In this document: one piece after another, positions 46,539 to 54,761 of the stretch | Layout of the letters: each line of letters starts with the position of its first letter | Numbering within the stretch: position 1 is the first letter of the stretch | From: an uncultured Pelagibacteraceae bacterium | GTDB lineage: Bacteria > Pseudomonadota > Alphaproteobacteria > Pelagibacterales > Pelagibacteraceae | Direction of reading: 5' to 3' | Length of the DNA stretch: 54,761 nt | Assembly: GCA_902586125.1 (NCBI GenBank) | Contig: CACIGI010000008.1 | Coordinates: forward strand, 1-54,761 | Position numbers and translations under genes: made by a program | Notes under the pieces: model-generated | Told to the model about the DNA's origin: nothing | The model's input: only the letters and a program-made list of their open reading frames with translations | Database searches by the model: none

Positions 46539-46826
46539 ATGAGTATAGATCTTAAAACAATAAAACACATATCTAAACTATCAAGAATTTCTGTTGATGA
46601 AAAAAGGGCAGAAAAATTAGCTGATGATTTGAATTCGATTTTTGAATTTATTGAAAAGCTCAATGAATTAAAAACAGATGATGTGACGCCATTAACATCA
46701 ATAGCCGAGACAACTTTAAAATTCAGATCTGATGAGATCAAAAGTAAAAATATTAGAGAGCAAATAATTAAAAATTCTCCTGAAGATAATGAGGATTATT
46801 TTGTAGTACCAAAGGTAATTGAATAA
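46539..46826 (+). CDS. gatC: Asp/Glu-tRNA amidotransferase subunit C
   Basis: Predicted 95-aa GatC, the small subunit that stabilises GatA-GatB. It has KTIKHISKLSRISVDEKRAEKLADDLNSIFEFIEKLNELKTDDVTPL, the helix-turn pattern of the family, and ends EDYFVVPKVIE. It overlaps gatA by one base, giving a C-A-B operon. Confidence 0.95.
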   Translation: MSIDLKTIKHISKLSRISVDEKRAEKLADDLNSIFEFIEKLNELKTDDVTPLTSIAETTLKFRSDEIKSKNIREQIIKNSPEDNEDYFVVPKVIE

Positions 46827-48283
46827 TGTCAGACATTACAAAACAATCTTTAACAGAATTAGTAGAGAATATTAAAAATAAGAAACTTTCTTCAACAGAT
46901 GTGACCAAAGCATTTATTCAAAGGTCTGAAAAGTCTAGTGAATTAAATGCTTATATCACAGATAATTTTACATTAGCTTTAGATAAAGCAAAAAAGTTTG
47001 ATCAGAACCCAAATTTAGATTTAAAATTACCTGGCATACCTATGGCAGTTAAAGATTTGTTCTGTACAAAAAATGTTAAAACAACTGCTGGTAGTAAAAT
47101 TTTGAATAATTTTGTACCAACTTATGAGTCTACAGTTACTGAAAATATTTGGAATGAAGGTGCAATACTTCTGGGTAAATTAAATTGTGATGAGTTTGCA
47201 ATGGGTTCATCTAATGAGACAAGTCATTTTGGAAACGTGCAAAATCCTATTGATAAAAATTTAGTCCCCGGTGGTTCATCGGGTGGTTCAGCATCAGCTG
47301 TTGCTGGAAAATTAACTCCAATCACAATTGGTACTGATACTGGAGGATCAATTAGACAACCAGCTTCATTTACTGGAATTGTAGGTTTAAAACCAACATA
47401 TGGAAGTTGCTCACGATATGGGATAGTTGCTTTTGCTTCCTCATTAGATCAAGCAGGACCAATGGCCCAAAATGTAAAAGATTGTGCTTTGTTGCAAGAA
47501 GTAATTAGCACATATGATCCAAAAGATTCTACTTCAATTAAATTCAAAAGAAACCATTATAGCAAAGAACTTACAAAAAATATAAAAGGAAAAAAAATTG
47601 GAATTCCTAAAGAATACAGAGTTGATGGTATGCCTAAAGAAATTGAGGATCTTTGGCTAAAAGGTATTCAATATGTCAAAGATTGTGGTGCTGAAACAAT
47701 CGACATATCACTTCCACATACAAGTTATGCTTTACCAACGTATTATATTGTTGCTCCAGCAGAGGCATCTTCCAATTTAGCAAGATATGATGGTGTAAAG
47801 TATGGTTACAGAGCCAAAGGTGAAAATTTAATTGATATGTATGAAAAAACTAGATCTGAAGGCTTTGGTGCAGAAGTTCAAAGAAGAATTATGATTGGAA
47901 CTTATGTATTATCATCTGGTTATTATGATGCATACTATCTTAAAGCTCAAAAAGTGAGAAAACTTATCAAAAATGATTTTGATGATGCATATAAGAAAGT
48001 TGATGCAATTTTAACGCCATCAACACCTAGCTCAGCTTTTAAAATAGGTGAAAAAACAAATGATCCAGTTTCGATGTATTTGAATGATATATTTACAGTA
48101 CCAGTTAACTTAGCAGGCCTGCCTGGTATATCAATTCCTGCAGGACATGATACCAAAGGTTATCCTCTGGGTTTACAAATAATTGGTAAAGCCTTTGATG
48201 AACAAAATATATTAAACATTGCTTTTGCCATGGAGGAAAAGATAAATTTTAAAAACAAAATTACTGATTGGTGGATTAAGTGA
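46826..48283 (+). CDS. gatA: Glu-tRNA(Gln)/Asp-tRNA(Asn) amidotransferase subunit A
   Basis: Predicted 485-aa amidase that releases ammonia from glutamine for transamidation. The amidase signature catalytic triad is visible: Lys in [12 protein letters not shown], and the cis-Ser/Ser pair in [47 protein letters not shown]. The C-terminal part ([14 protein letters not shown]) is typical. Normal length. Its TGA overlaps the GTG start of gatB by 3 bp. Confidence 0.98.
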   Translation: MSDITKQSLTELVENIKNKKLSSTDVTKAFIQRSEKSSELNAYITDNFTLALDKAKKFDQNPNLDLKLPGIPMAVKDLFCTKNVKTTAGSKILNNFVPTYESTVTENIWNEGAILLGKLNCDEFAMGSSNETSHFGNVQNPIDKNLVPGGSSGGSASAVAGKLTPITIGTDTGGSIRQPASFTGIVGLKPTYGSCSRYGIVAFASSLDQAGPMAQNVKDCALLQEVISTYDPKDSTSIKFKRNHYSKELTKNIKGKKIGIPKEYRVDGMPKEIEDLWLKGIQYVKDCGAETIDISLPHTSYALPTYYIVAPAEASSNLARYDGVKYGYRAKGENLIDMYEKTRSEGFGAEVQRRIMIGTYVLSSGYYDAYYLKAQKVRKLIKNDFDDAYKKVDAILTPSTPSSAFKIGEKTNDPVSMYLNDIFTVPVNLAGLPGISIPAGHDTKGYPLGLQIIGKAFDEQNILNIAFAMEEKINFKNKITDWWIK

Positions 48284-49755
48284 ATAAGAAAAACACAGAA
48301 TTTTTGATTAATCGGAAAGATAATCAATATGAAGTTGTAATTGGATTAGAGGTACATGCTCAAGTATTATCCGAGTCAAAACTATTTTCTTCTTCATCAA
48401 CTAAATTTGGTGCTGAACCAAATACACAAGTAAGTTTAGTTGACGCTGCATTTCCAGGAATGCTACCTGTAATAAATGAATTTTGTATTAAACAAGCTAT
48501 TAAAACTGGCATAGGTCTTAATGCAAAAATTAATAAACGCTCTGTATTTGATAGAAAAAATTATTTTTATGCTGATTTACCTCAAGGATATCAAATATCA
48601 CAATTTAAAGATCCAATAGTAGGTGAGGGCAAAGTTATTTTGGATATGCCTAATGGTCAAAAAGAAGTAGGTATAGAAAGATTACATTTAGAACAAGATG
48701 CTGGAAAAAGTATTCATGATCTTGACCCACAAAATACTTTTGTAGATTTAAACAGATCAGGGGTAGCTTTAATGGAAATAGTGAGCAAGCCTGATTTAAG
48801 ATCCCCAGATGAGGTTAATGCTTACATTAAAAAATTACGATCTATAATGAGGTACCTAGGAACTTGTGACGGAAATATGCAAGAAGGCTCTTTAAGAGCA
48901 GATGTGAATGTTTCTGTAAGACCTAAAGGGTCAAAAGAATTTGGCACTCGATGTGAAATTAAAAATGTTAATTCAATTAAGTTTATGCAAATGGCAATAG
49001 AATATGAGGCTAATCGGCAAGTTGATTTAATAGAGGAGGGCAAAACTATTGATCAAGAAACTAGACTTTTTGATACGAAGAAAAATGAGACAAGATCAAT
49101 GAGATCAAAAGAAGATGCTCATGATTACAGATATTTTCCTGACCCAGATTTATTACCTTTGGAGGTATCTGAAAAATTTATTGAAGAACTTAAAAATGAT
49201 ATTCCAGAGCTTCCAGATGATAAAAAGAAAAGATTTATTGAAGAGTTTAAATTGTCTCCTTATGAAGCCAATATTTTAGTGTCTGATATTGATACCGCAA
49301 AATACTTTGAAGAAGTTGTAGCTAAAATGGGCAAGAATAAAGATATTAAGTTAGCAGTCAATTGGATTACAGGAGAACTATTTGCTGTTTTAAATAGCAA
49401 AGGTTTAGAAATTTCTCAAAGTCCAGTGAGCGCCAAGAACTTCGCCATATTGATAAATCTAATTAAGAATGGAACTATTTCTGGAAAAATAGCAAAAACT
49501 GTTTTTGAATTAATGATTGATGGAGACAAAGATCCACAAAAAATTGTTGAGGAAAAAGGATTAAAGCAACAAAGTGATCCAAAAGCTTTAGAAGCTTTAA
49601 TTGATAAAATAATTAATGAGAACAGAGAAAAAGCTATTGAATATAAACAAGGTAAAGAAAAATTATTTGGTTTTTTTGTTGGTCAGGCAATGAAGGCATC
49701 TGGTGGAAAAGCAAATCCTCAATTGATCAATGAAATCTTGAAGAAAAAATTATAA
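48280..49755 (+). CDS. gatB: Asp/Glu-tRNA amidotransferase subunit B
   Basis: Predicted 491-aa GatB, which activates the tRNA-bound Glu or Asp with ATP. The catalytic cradle has [49 protein letters not shown] and [17 protein letters not shown]; the C-terminal helical/YqeY tail ends at residue ~490. Start codon is GTG, overlapping the gatA stop. With gatCA it implies the indirect route to Gln-tRNA and/or Asn-tRNA. Confidence 0.98.
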   Translation: MNKKNTEFLINRKDNQYEVVIGLEVHAQVLSESKLFSSSSTKFGAEPNTQVSLVDAAFPGMLPVINEFCIKQAIKTGIGLNAKINKRSVFDRKNYFYADLPQGYQISQFKDPIVGEGKVILDMPNGQKEVGIERLHLEQDAGKSIHDLDPQNTFVDLNRSGVALMEIVSKPDLRSPDEVNAYIKKLRSIMRYLGTCDGNMQEGSLRADVNVSVRPKGSKEFGTRCEIKNVNSIKFMQMAIEYEANRQVDLIEEGKTIDQETRLFDTKKNETRSMRSKEDAHDYRYFPDPDLLPLEVSEKFIEELKNDIPELPDDKKKRFIEEFKLSPYEANILVSDIDTAKYFEEVVAKMGKNKDIKLAVNWITGELFAVLNSKGLEISQSPVSAKNFAILINLIKNGTISGKIAKTVFELMIDGDKDPQKIVEEKGLKQQSDPKALEALIDKIINENREKAIEYKQGKEKLFGFFVGQAMKASGGKANPQLINEILKKKL

Positions 49756-49759
49756 GGTT

Positions 49760-50410
49760 ATGGGTTCAGACCTTAATATCACAAAACATTTACAAGATTA
49801 CATACTAAAGAATGGTTTGAAACTACATCCAATTCAAAAAGAAATAATAGACTATAATTTATCACTTGGTGATATTAAAAGAATGCAAATATCTATCTCC
49901 CAATGTCAATTTTTACATTTGATTATAAAGATCTCTAAAATTACAAAAGTCTTAGAAATAGGAACTTTTACAGGTTTAAGCACGTTGTCTATGGCTTTAG
50001 CATTACCAGATGAGGGTAGTATAATTGCTTTAGATAAAAATGAGGAAACAAATAAGATTGCTCAAAATTTTTTTAAAAAAGCTAACCAAAATCGCAAAAT
50101 TAAAACAATAATTAAACCAGCTTTAGAAAGTTTGATGAGTATTAGAAATGAAAAATTTGATTTAGTTTTTATTGATGCTGATAAAATGAACTACCAAAAA
50201 TATTATGAAATTTCACTAGATCTATTGAATAAAGAGGGTTTAGTTATTATTGATAATGTTTTATGGCATGGAGAAGTTGTTAACAAAGATATTAATGACA
50301 AATATACGAAAAGTATTAGAGATTTAAATAATTTTATTTCAAAGGATAAAAGAATTGAAAAGGTCATGGTACCTTTTGGAGACGGAATGACTGTTTGTAG
50401 GAAGATTTAA
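49760..50410 (+). CDS. O-methyltransferase (class I SAM-dependent, COMT-like)
   Basis: Predicted 216-aa methyltransferase of the small bacterial O-methyltransferase family (similar to caffeoyl-CoA/catechol type enzymes). The SAM-binding motif I is VLEIGTFTGLSTLSMALALP, with acidic GSIIALDKNEE at beta-2. FDLVFIDADKMNYQKYYE and VIIDNVLWHGEVV carry the metal-binding Asp residues; the end PFGDGMTVCRKI is typical. The substrate is unknown. Four bp after gatB; shares one base with trhO. Confidence 0.88.
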   Translation: MGSDLNITKHLQDYILKNGLKLHPIQKEIIDYNLSLGDIKRMQISISQCQFLHLIIKISKITKVLEIGTFTGLSTLSMALALPDEGSIIALDKNEETNKIAQNFFKKANQNRKIKTIIKPALESLMSIRNEKFDLVFIDADKMNYQKYYEISLDLLNKEGLVIIDNVLWHGEVVNKDINDKYTKSIRDLNNFISKDKRIEKVMVPFGDGMTVCRKI

Positions 50411-51318
50411 TGTTCACTGTAACTGGATTTTATAGATTTCAAAAAATAAATGATTTAAAAAAAAATCAAAAAATATTGAATAATCTTTTAGTTAATAAAA
50501 ACATATATGGATCAATTATTTTATCAAAAGAGGGTTTAAATGGATCTATATCTGGTAAAAATAAAGATATTAAGGCTACAATTATCAAATTAAAAAAAAT
50601 TTTTAGTATTAAAGAATTTGATAGTTTCAATAATTCAAAAAGTAAATTTAAACCTTTCTACAAATCTAAAGTGAAAATTAAAAAAGAAGTTGTTCCAATG
50701 GATCTTAAAATTTCAAATAAAATTAAAAAAAAGAATACTCATATTGAACCAGCAAAATGGAATGAATTAATAAAAAATAAAAAAACTTTTTTATTAGATG
50801 CAAGAAAACCTTTTGAGCATAAAGTTGGTTCTTTTAAAAAATCGGTAAATCCAAATATAGAAAACTTTAGAGATTTCCCAAAATACCTAAAAAAGTTAAA
50901 AAAAGATCAGCCAATTGCAATGTTTTGCACCGGTGGAATTAGGTGTGAAAAAACCTCTGTATATTTAGAAAAAAAAGGCTTTAAAAATATTTATCAATTA
51001 AAGGGTGGAATTTTGAATTACTTAAAAAAGATCAAACAAAAAAACAGTTTATGGAAAGGTGAGTGTTTTGTATTTGATAATAGAGTAACCTTAAAACATG
51101 GATTAGTACAAGGAACCTATTCAATTTGCAGTGGATGTAGACAACCAATTTCAACTAAAGATAAAAAATCAAAAAAATTTGAGGAGGGGGTATCTTGTCC
51201 TAATTGTATTGATAAACTCTCAAAAAACCAAAAATCTCGTTTTAGAATGAGACAAAGTCAGATATACAAAGCAAAGCAATCTGGAAAAAAATATATTTTT
51301 CAAAAAGAATTTAAGTAA
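50410..51318 (+). CDS. trhO: tRNA uridine-34 hydroxylase TrhO (YceA/rhodanese family)
   Basis: Predicted 302-aa protein with an N-terminal acylphosphatase-like domain (FTVTGFYRFQKI..GSIILSKEGLNGSISG), a rhodanese domain with catalytic loop MFCTGGIRCEKTSVYL and a C-terminal Cys-rich tail (GLVQGTYSICSGCRQPISTK...CPNCID) that can bind zinc. Homologues hydroxylate U34 of tRNA using O2 toward cmo5U. Overlaps the O-methyltransferase by one base, perhaps a co-expressed tRNA-modification unit (inference). Confidence 0.9.
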   Translation: MFTVTGFYRFQKINDLKKNQKILNNLLVNKNIYGSIILSKEGLNGSISGKNKDIKATIIKLKKIFSIKEFDSFNNSKSKFKPFYKSKVKIKKEVVPMDLKISNKIKKKNTHIEPAKWNELIKNKKTFLLDARKPFEHKVGSFKKSVNPNIENFRDFPKYLKKLKKDQPIAMFCTGGIRCEKTSVYLEKKGFKNIYQLKGGILNYLKKIKQKNSLWKGECFVFDNRVTLKHGLVQGTYSICSGCRQPISTKDKKSKKFEEGVSCPNCIDKLSKNQKSRFRMRQSQIYKAKQSGKKYIFQKEFK

Positions 51319-51326
51319 GGATTTAT

Positions 51327-52697
51327 TTGTCACAATCGTTTAAATTAACTAAAGATCCAATATGGTTTTTATTGAGAAAAGTTACTATTCCAGCAAGTGT
51401 TGGCTCATTATTTCAAACTTTTTACAATCTAGTAGACACATGGTTCGCAGGAAGAATATCTGCGGAAGCAATAGCAGCAATCGCAAAATCTTTCCCAATT
51501 TATTTTACTATTATTGCAATAGGTGTTGGATTAACTGCTGGAACAAATACTTTAATAGGTAATAATTTAGGTGCTAAGAATAAAAGGAAGGCATCGCTAT
51601 TTGTTGCTCAATCAATTATTTTTGCAATCTTTTTATCCATACTAGTTACTCTTTTTGGTTTGAATGTTTCAGATTTTTTACTTTCTATTATGGGATCAGA
51701 CCAAGATGCAATTATATTAACTAGAAAATATCTAGATGTAATTTTTTATGGAACTATAATTGTTTTGATACAAATTTCGTTAAATGGAACACTAAATGCG
51801 CAAGGAGATACAAAAAGTTACAGAAACGTATTAATTTTTAGTTTCTTTTTAAATATTATTCTTAATCCATTATTTATTTTTGGTTATGGTTTTATTCCAG
51901 CATTTGGTATAGCTGGACTTGCAATAGCTACAGTAGTGGCTCAGTTTATTGGTCTTTTATATTTATCATATAAAGTTTATTGTTGTGAATTAAAACAATA
52001 TCTTAAGCCTGAGTGTTTTATCCCAAAATTTGATCTTCTGAGAGAACTTTTGTATCAGACTATTCCTGTAATGTTTAGTATGTTGTTGATTGGTGTAGGT
52101 TTGTTCAATATTCTTTACTTCATTGGTCAATTTGGAGACTTGGCAACTGCTGGTTATGGTGCTGCTTTAAGAATTGAACAAGTCTTTTTACTTCCTGTAA
52201 TTGGTTTAAATACAGCGGTATTATCTATAGGGGGACAAAATTTTGGTGCAAAAAATTATGATAGGTTAAGGGAATTATATAAAAAAGCTCTTTATTTTGG
52301 ATCATCCTTTATGATCTGCGCTGGTATAATAATCTTTTTTAATTCGGAGTTTTTGGTTTCATTATTTACGGACAACTATGAAGCTATTAAGCATGGGGCA
52401 ATATATCTAAAAGTTGCAGCATTAATCGGCCCAATTTATCCAGTCTTTTTCATAACCACTGCCGTATTTCAAGCAGTCAAAAAACCATTGTATAGTCTTT
52501 ATTTAAGTATTCTAAGATTAACAGCTCTTCCATTTTTAAGTTTATGGTATGTAATTAATGTTAAAGGAGGTGATTACGAGGATATTTTTTATACAATTTT
52601 AGTGACAAATTGGTTTATGGGAATTGCAGTTTTAATATTTATTGGGTATTTTTTGAATAATGTTTTCAAACAAAATAAAAGTCTTTTTACTTACTAG
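51327..52697 (+). CDS. MATE family efflux transporter
   Basis: Predicted 456-aa membrane protein with about 12 transmembrane helices in two six-helix halves. N-terminal signature VTIPASVGSLFQTFYNLVDTWFAGRI and the repeated GLTAGTNTLIGNNLGAKNKRKA match MATE multidrug and toxin extruders; the second half has GLNTAVLSIGGQNFGAKNYDRL. The start is TTG with TAAGGA ~7 nt upstream; no ATG lies in a suitable place. Substrate and coupling ion are not evident. Its 3' end overlaps the nuclease gene by 38 bp. Confidence 0.93.
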   Translation: MSQSFKLTKDPIWFLLRKVTIPASVGSLFQTFYNLVDTWFAGRISAEAIAAIAKSFPIYFTIIAIGVGLTAGTNTLIGNNLGAKNKRKASLFVAQSIIFAIFLSILVTLFGLNVSDFLLSIMGSDQDAIILTRKYLDVIFYGTIIVLIQISLNGTLNAQGDTKSYRNVLIFSFFLNIILNPLFIFGYGFIPAFGIAGLAIATVVAQFIGLLYLSYKVYCCELKQYLKPECFIPKFDLLRELLYQTIPVMFSMLLIGVGLFNILYFIGQFGDLATAGYGAALRIEQVFLLPVIGLNTAVLSIGGQNFGAKNYDRLRELYKKALYFGSSFMICAGIIIFFNSEFLVSLFTDNYEAIKHGAIYLKVAALIGPIYPVFFITTAVFQAVKKPLYSLYLSILRLTALPFLSLWYVINVKGGDYEDIFYTILVTNWFMGIAVLIFIGYFLNNVFKQNKSLFTY

Positions 52698-53139
52698 TAT
52701 TTGTATAATATTTTTCTTTGTCACATACCTTGATGTAAAATCTAGTGAAATAAAAATTGTAGATGGAGATACAATATATTTAAACAATCAAAAAATTCGT
52801 TTTAATGGCATTGATACTCCTGAAATTAAACAAATTTGTAATAAGAATGATGAAGTCATTGAATGCGGAGTCCAAGCAAAACAATTACTGATTAACAGGA
52901 TAGGTAAAAAAAAAGTAAAATGTGTTAAGGAGGGTGTAGATAGATATAAGAGAATTTTAGCTGAATGTTTTGTAAATAATCAAAGTCTATCTAAGTATCT
53001 TGTTCGAGAGGGTTATGCTTTTGCTTACAGGAAATATTCAACAAAATATATTCCAGATGAGGAATATGCCAAAAAAAATAAAAAAGGTATGTGGTCAATG
53101 ACTTTTGAATATCCTTGGGATTATAGAAAAAAAAATTAA
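52660..53139 (+). CDS. Secreted or membrane-anchored thermonuclease-family (SNase-like) nuclease
   Basis: Predicted 159-aa SNase-fold protein. An N-terminal hydrophobic segment (about residues 7-25) is a signal peptide or anchor. The nuclease domain has IKIVDGDTIYLNNQKIRFNGIDTPEIKQ with the conserved Arg and Asp, ECGVQAKQLL, and VDRYKRILAECFV with the second Arg/Tyr pair, then LVREGYAFAYRKYS. Two extra Cys could form a disulfide. Catalytic residues look intact. It probably degrades nucleic acid outside the cytoplasm, and converges on the ABC permease with a 4-bp overlap. Confidence 0.9.
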   Translation: MFSNKIKVFLLTSICIIFFFVTYLDVKSSEIKIVDGDTIYLNNQKIRFNGIDTPEIKQICNKNDEVIECGVQAKQLLINRIGKKKVKCVKEGVDRYKRILAECFVNNQSLSKYLVREGYAFAYRKYSTKYIPDEEYAKKNKKGMWSMTFEYPWDYRKKN

Positions 53140-53867
53140 TCTTTTTGTAGTTTTTTTTCTAATTTTCTAACAAGATAAGAAATAATTAATATTAAGACTA
53201 AATATTCAAGAATTAGAAATGTATATATTTCCAGTGGCCGATAAGTCGTCACAACTAATTCGTTTGCTTTTCTAGTTAAATCTCCAATTCCAATTATAGA
53301 TACAAGAGAGGACATTTTAAGCACATATACAAATTGATTACCAATAGCTGGTAAAATATTCTTTACTGCCTGAGGTAGAATTACTAATCTTAATTTTCTA
53401 AAGAAACTTAATCCTAAAGAGCTTCCAGCCTCCCATTGTGATTTTTTGATTGAATTAATTCCTGCTCTAAATATTTCTGCTTGAAAAGCACTTTCGCTTA
53501 TTGATAGAGCTATGATACCAGAAATGAATGGGCTAAAACTTATACCCGTCATGATTGGAAGTCCATAATAAATCCATAAAATTAAAACCAGTAAAGGAAT
53601 TGCTCTTACAATTTCAACGTAACCAATGTTAAGGTAGGTAAAGAATTTACTTTTAGCCAGTGATGGAATAGCAACTATAAGACCAAGAATAATTGAAATA
53701 ATGATTGAGACTATGCTAATATAGATAGTAGTTGTTAAACCACTTAATAAAAACTTCAGATTAGTTAATCCCTCAATATTGTTTGGAGACAAAATCAACC
53801 AGTTTAATTCACTTTTACCACATGACGTTAATGGAAAAATTATAATTAATAAAAATAGATTTTTCAC
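53136..53867 (-). CDS. Polar amino acid ABC transporter permease with lipoprotein-like N-terminus
   Basis: Predicted 243-aa permease of the HisM/GlnP type. About five transmembrane helices are present (from ~36), with LLSGLTTTIYISIVSIIISIILGL and the EAA loop EAGSSLGLSFFRKLRLVILPQAVKNILPAIGNQFVYVLKMSSLVSIIGI coupling to the ATPase. Unusually, the N-terminus is a lipoprotein signal: MKNLFLLIIIFPLTSCG with LTSC (Cys16) as lipobox, then a ~20-residue hydrophilic segment (ELNWLILSPNNIEGLTN). It lies 40 bp after the substrate-binding protein; the ATP-binding subunit is not in the window. Confidence 0.92.
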   Translation of the reverse strand: MKNLFLLIIIFPLTSCGKSELNWLILSPNNIEGLTNLKFLLSGLTTTIYISIVSIIISIILGLIVAIPSLAKSKFFTYLNIGYVEIVRAIPLLVLILWIYYGLPIMTGISFSPFISGIIALSISESAFQAEIFRAGINSIKKSQWEAGSSLGLSFFRKLRLVILPQAVKNILPAIGNQFVYVLKMSSLVSIIGIGDLTRKANELVVTTYRPLEIYTFLILEYLVLILIISYLVRKLEKKLQKD

Positions 53868-53886
53868 TCTTTAAGTTATAAAGAAT

Positions 53887-53909
53887 AAAAAATTAATTAC
53901 TAATTTTTT
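53887..53909 (-). terminator. A/T-only hairpin at the binding-protein gene end (attenuator or mRNA end)
   Basis: AAAAAATTA (53887-53895) and TAATTTTTT (53901-53909) form a perfect 9-bp inverted repeat with a 5-nt loop, read on the minus strand and overlapping the last bases of the binding-protein stop codon. As RNA it is A-rich stem, GUAAU loop, U-run: terminator-like, though weak without G/C. Between an SBP and a permease gene such structures commonly leave most transcripts ending after the SBP. Confidence 0.5.
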
Positions 53910-54675
53910 ATAAACTCTTTAGATTATATTTAGCTAATAACTTAGTGAAGAACCCTGAGGATTTTTTATCTTTAATCCATTTATTTACATAATCGTTCCA
54001 CTTAGTATCGCCTTTCGGCACCATCATCGCTAAAAAAGCTGGATTTTTTCCACCATCTGGAACAATTGCTAACTGAGGATATTTGATAACCAATTTATTT
54101 GCTTCTGTTGAACTTGTAATATTACCATCAGCTCTACCTGCTAATACTTCTTGAAAGTCTCTAGCTGGAGCTTCAATTGAGTTTAATTTTGATTTTGGAA
54201 AAAATTCTTTCGCTTTTTCTTCTTGAGAAGTGCCAAGAGTAGTTGCTATTGTTACGTTTTCATTGTTAAGGGAGTCCCAAGTTGAGAATTTTTTTAAGTT
54301 CTTTTTAAGAACTAGTGGAACAGTAGCATATTTGTAATAAGTAACAGTAAATCCTGCTACTTCAGCTCGTTTTGGAGTTTTTGTTACACTTGTTGAAATA
54401 TCATACCTCGCCGATGTTATACCTGACACAATAGTTTTCCACTCTGCTGGTACAAATTCAATCTTTACACCCATATCTTTTGCAAGTTCATTCATGACAT
54501 CAATATCAAAACCTTTATATTTATTAGTAGCTGGATCCTTAACTGTCATGGGATCCCAGTCTCCAGTAGTTCCAACTTTTAAGACACCTGATGATAGTAT
54601 CTTATCTAAATTTGAATCTGCATTAAGTGAGAATGGTAAAAAGGTAAATAATATTAATAGAAATAACTTTTTCAT
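53908..54675 (-). CDS. Amino acid ABC transporter substrate-binding protein (SBP family 3)
   Basis: Predicted 255-aa periplasmic binding protein. A signal peptide [19 protein letters not shown] is cleaved near residue 19. The SBP family-3 pattern follows: [61 protein letters not shown], then [21 protein letters not shown] and [16 protein letters not shown], which line the ligand pocket. Resemblance to cyclohexadienyl-dehydratase-like binding proteins is noted but the ligand is unknown. Transcribed first, then the permease after an A/T hairpin. Confidence 0.9.
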   Translation of the reverse strand: MKKLFLLILFTFLPFSLNADSNLDKILSSGVLKVGTTGDWDPMTVKDPATNKYKGFDIDVMNELAKDMGVKIEFVPAEWKTIVSGITSARYDISTSVTKTPKRAEVAGFTVTYYKYATVPLVLKKNLKKFSTWDSLNNENVTIATTLGTSQEEKAKEFFPKSKLNSIEAPARDFQEVLAGRADGNITSSTEANKLVIKYPQLAIVPDGGKNPAFLAMMVPKGDTKWNDYVNKWIKDKKSSGFFTKLLAKYNLKSL

Positions 54676-54743
54676 AATATTTAAAAATTACATTATTTTT
54701 TTTATTTTTCAGATCTATAATCTTGACGCACTATCATTCATCC

Positions 54744-54761
54744 ATGAAAATAAGTGATCTG
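54744..54761 (+). CDS. Possible start of a divergent gene (cut by window edge)
   Basis: ATG at 54744 opens the frame MKISDL, which continues to the window edge. It faces away from the binding-protein gene, leaving a 68-bp divergent space. Six codons cannot be identified, and this may be chance. Confidence 0.25.

Noticed and set aside
54494-54757. 87-aa plus-strand frame antisense to the binding-protein gene
   Set aside because: Antisense shadow of a gene with a clear signal peptide and SBP motifs.

Overview
The window is AT-rich, very densely packed bacterial chromosome with many 1-4 bp stop/start overlaps and AT-biased codons. Gene content and order point to a marine alphaproteobacterium of the SAR11 / Candidatus Pelagibacter type. 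This rests on protein resemblance, compactness and operon layout; no rRNA gene is present to confirm it.

Layout. (1) 1-4362 is an accessory region. A truncated glycosyltransferase-like gene at the left edge is followed by two small tandem islands. Each is bounded by a 48-50 bp copy of the 3' part of tRNA-Thr(UGU), and the intact tRNA gene lies at 4290-4362. Neither island has an integrase. Both share one plan: tRNA fragment, two 11-bp-spaced repeats, cargo gene(s), three 11-bp-spaced repeats, next tRNA fragment. Cargo is a conserved hypothetical plus an EEP-fold nuclease/phosphatase (island A), and a 576-aa protein ending in a GIY-YIG (T5orf172/MUG113-like) domain (island B). (2) 4396-9552 holds rlmB, tRNA-Tyr, tRNA-Gly, tuf, tRNA-Trp, secE, nusG and rplK-A-J-L. 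(3) 9610-33911 runs without a break through rpoB-rpoC, rpsL-rpsG-fusA, the S10 and spc operons, secY, adk and the alpha operon. It lacks rpmD (L30) and a second tuf. (4) 33931-54761 is a housekeeping patchwork: an RluA-type pseudouridine synthase, lipB, mgtE, panC, galU-ugd, ridA, a small exported protein, topA, plsY, a dihydroorotase-like gene with pyrB, ruvX, gatCAB, an O-methyltransferase, trhO, a MATE exporter, a secreted nuclease, and part of an amino-acid ABC importer.

How it works together. Regions 2 and 3 encode most of the ribosomal proteins, both elongation factors, the core RNA polymerase, NusG and the SecE/SecY core as one co-oriented block. Internal control points are visible as a hairpin between rplL and rpoB, a structured leader with a promoter-like site before rpsL, and a promoter-like site before rpsM. 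gatCAB implies tRNA-dependent amidation of Glu-tRNA(Gln) and/or Asp-tRNA(Asn).

Most worth pursuing: the paired tRNA-Thr islands with matching 11-bp repeat arrays. Secondary points are a dihydroorotase homologue lacking its HxH metal motif beside pyrB, an RpoC zinc site with an altered Cys pattern, an ABC permease with a lipoprotein-type N-terminus, and a small exported protein built of 11-residue repeats. No intergenic stretch exceeds about 300 bp.
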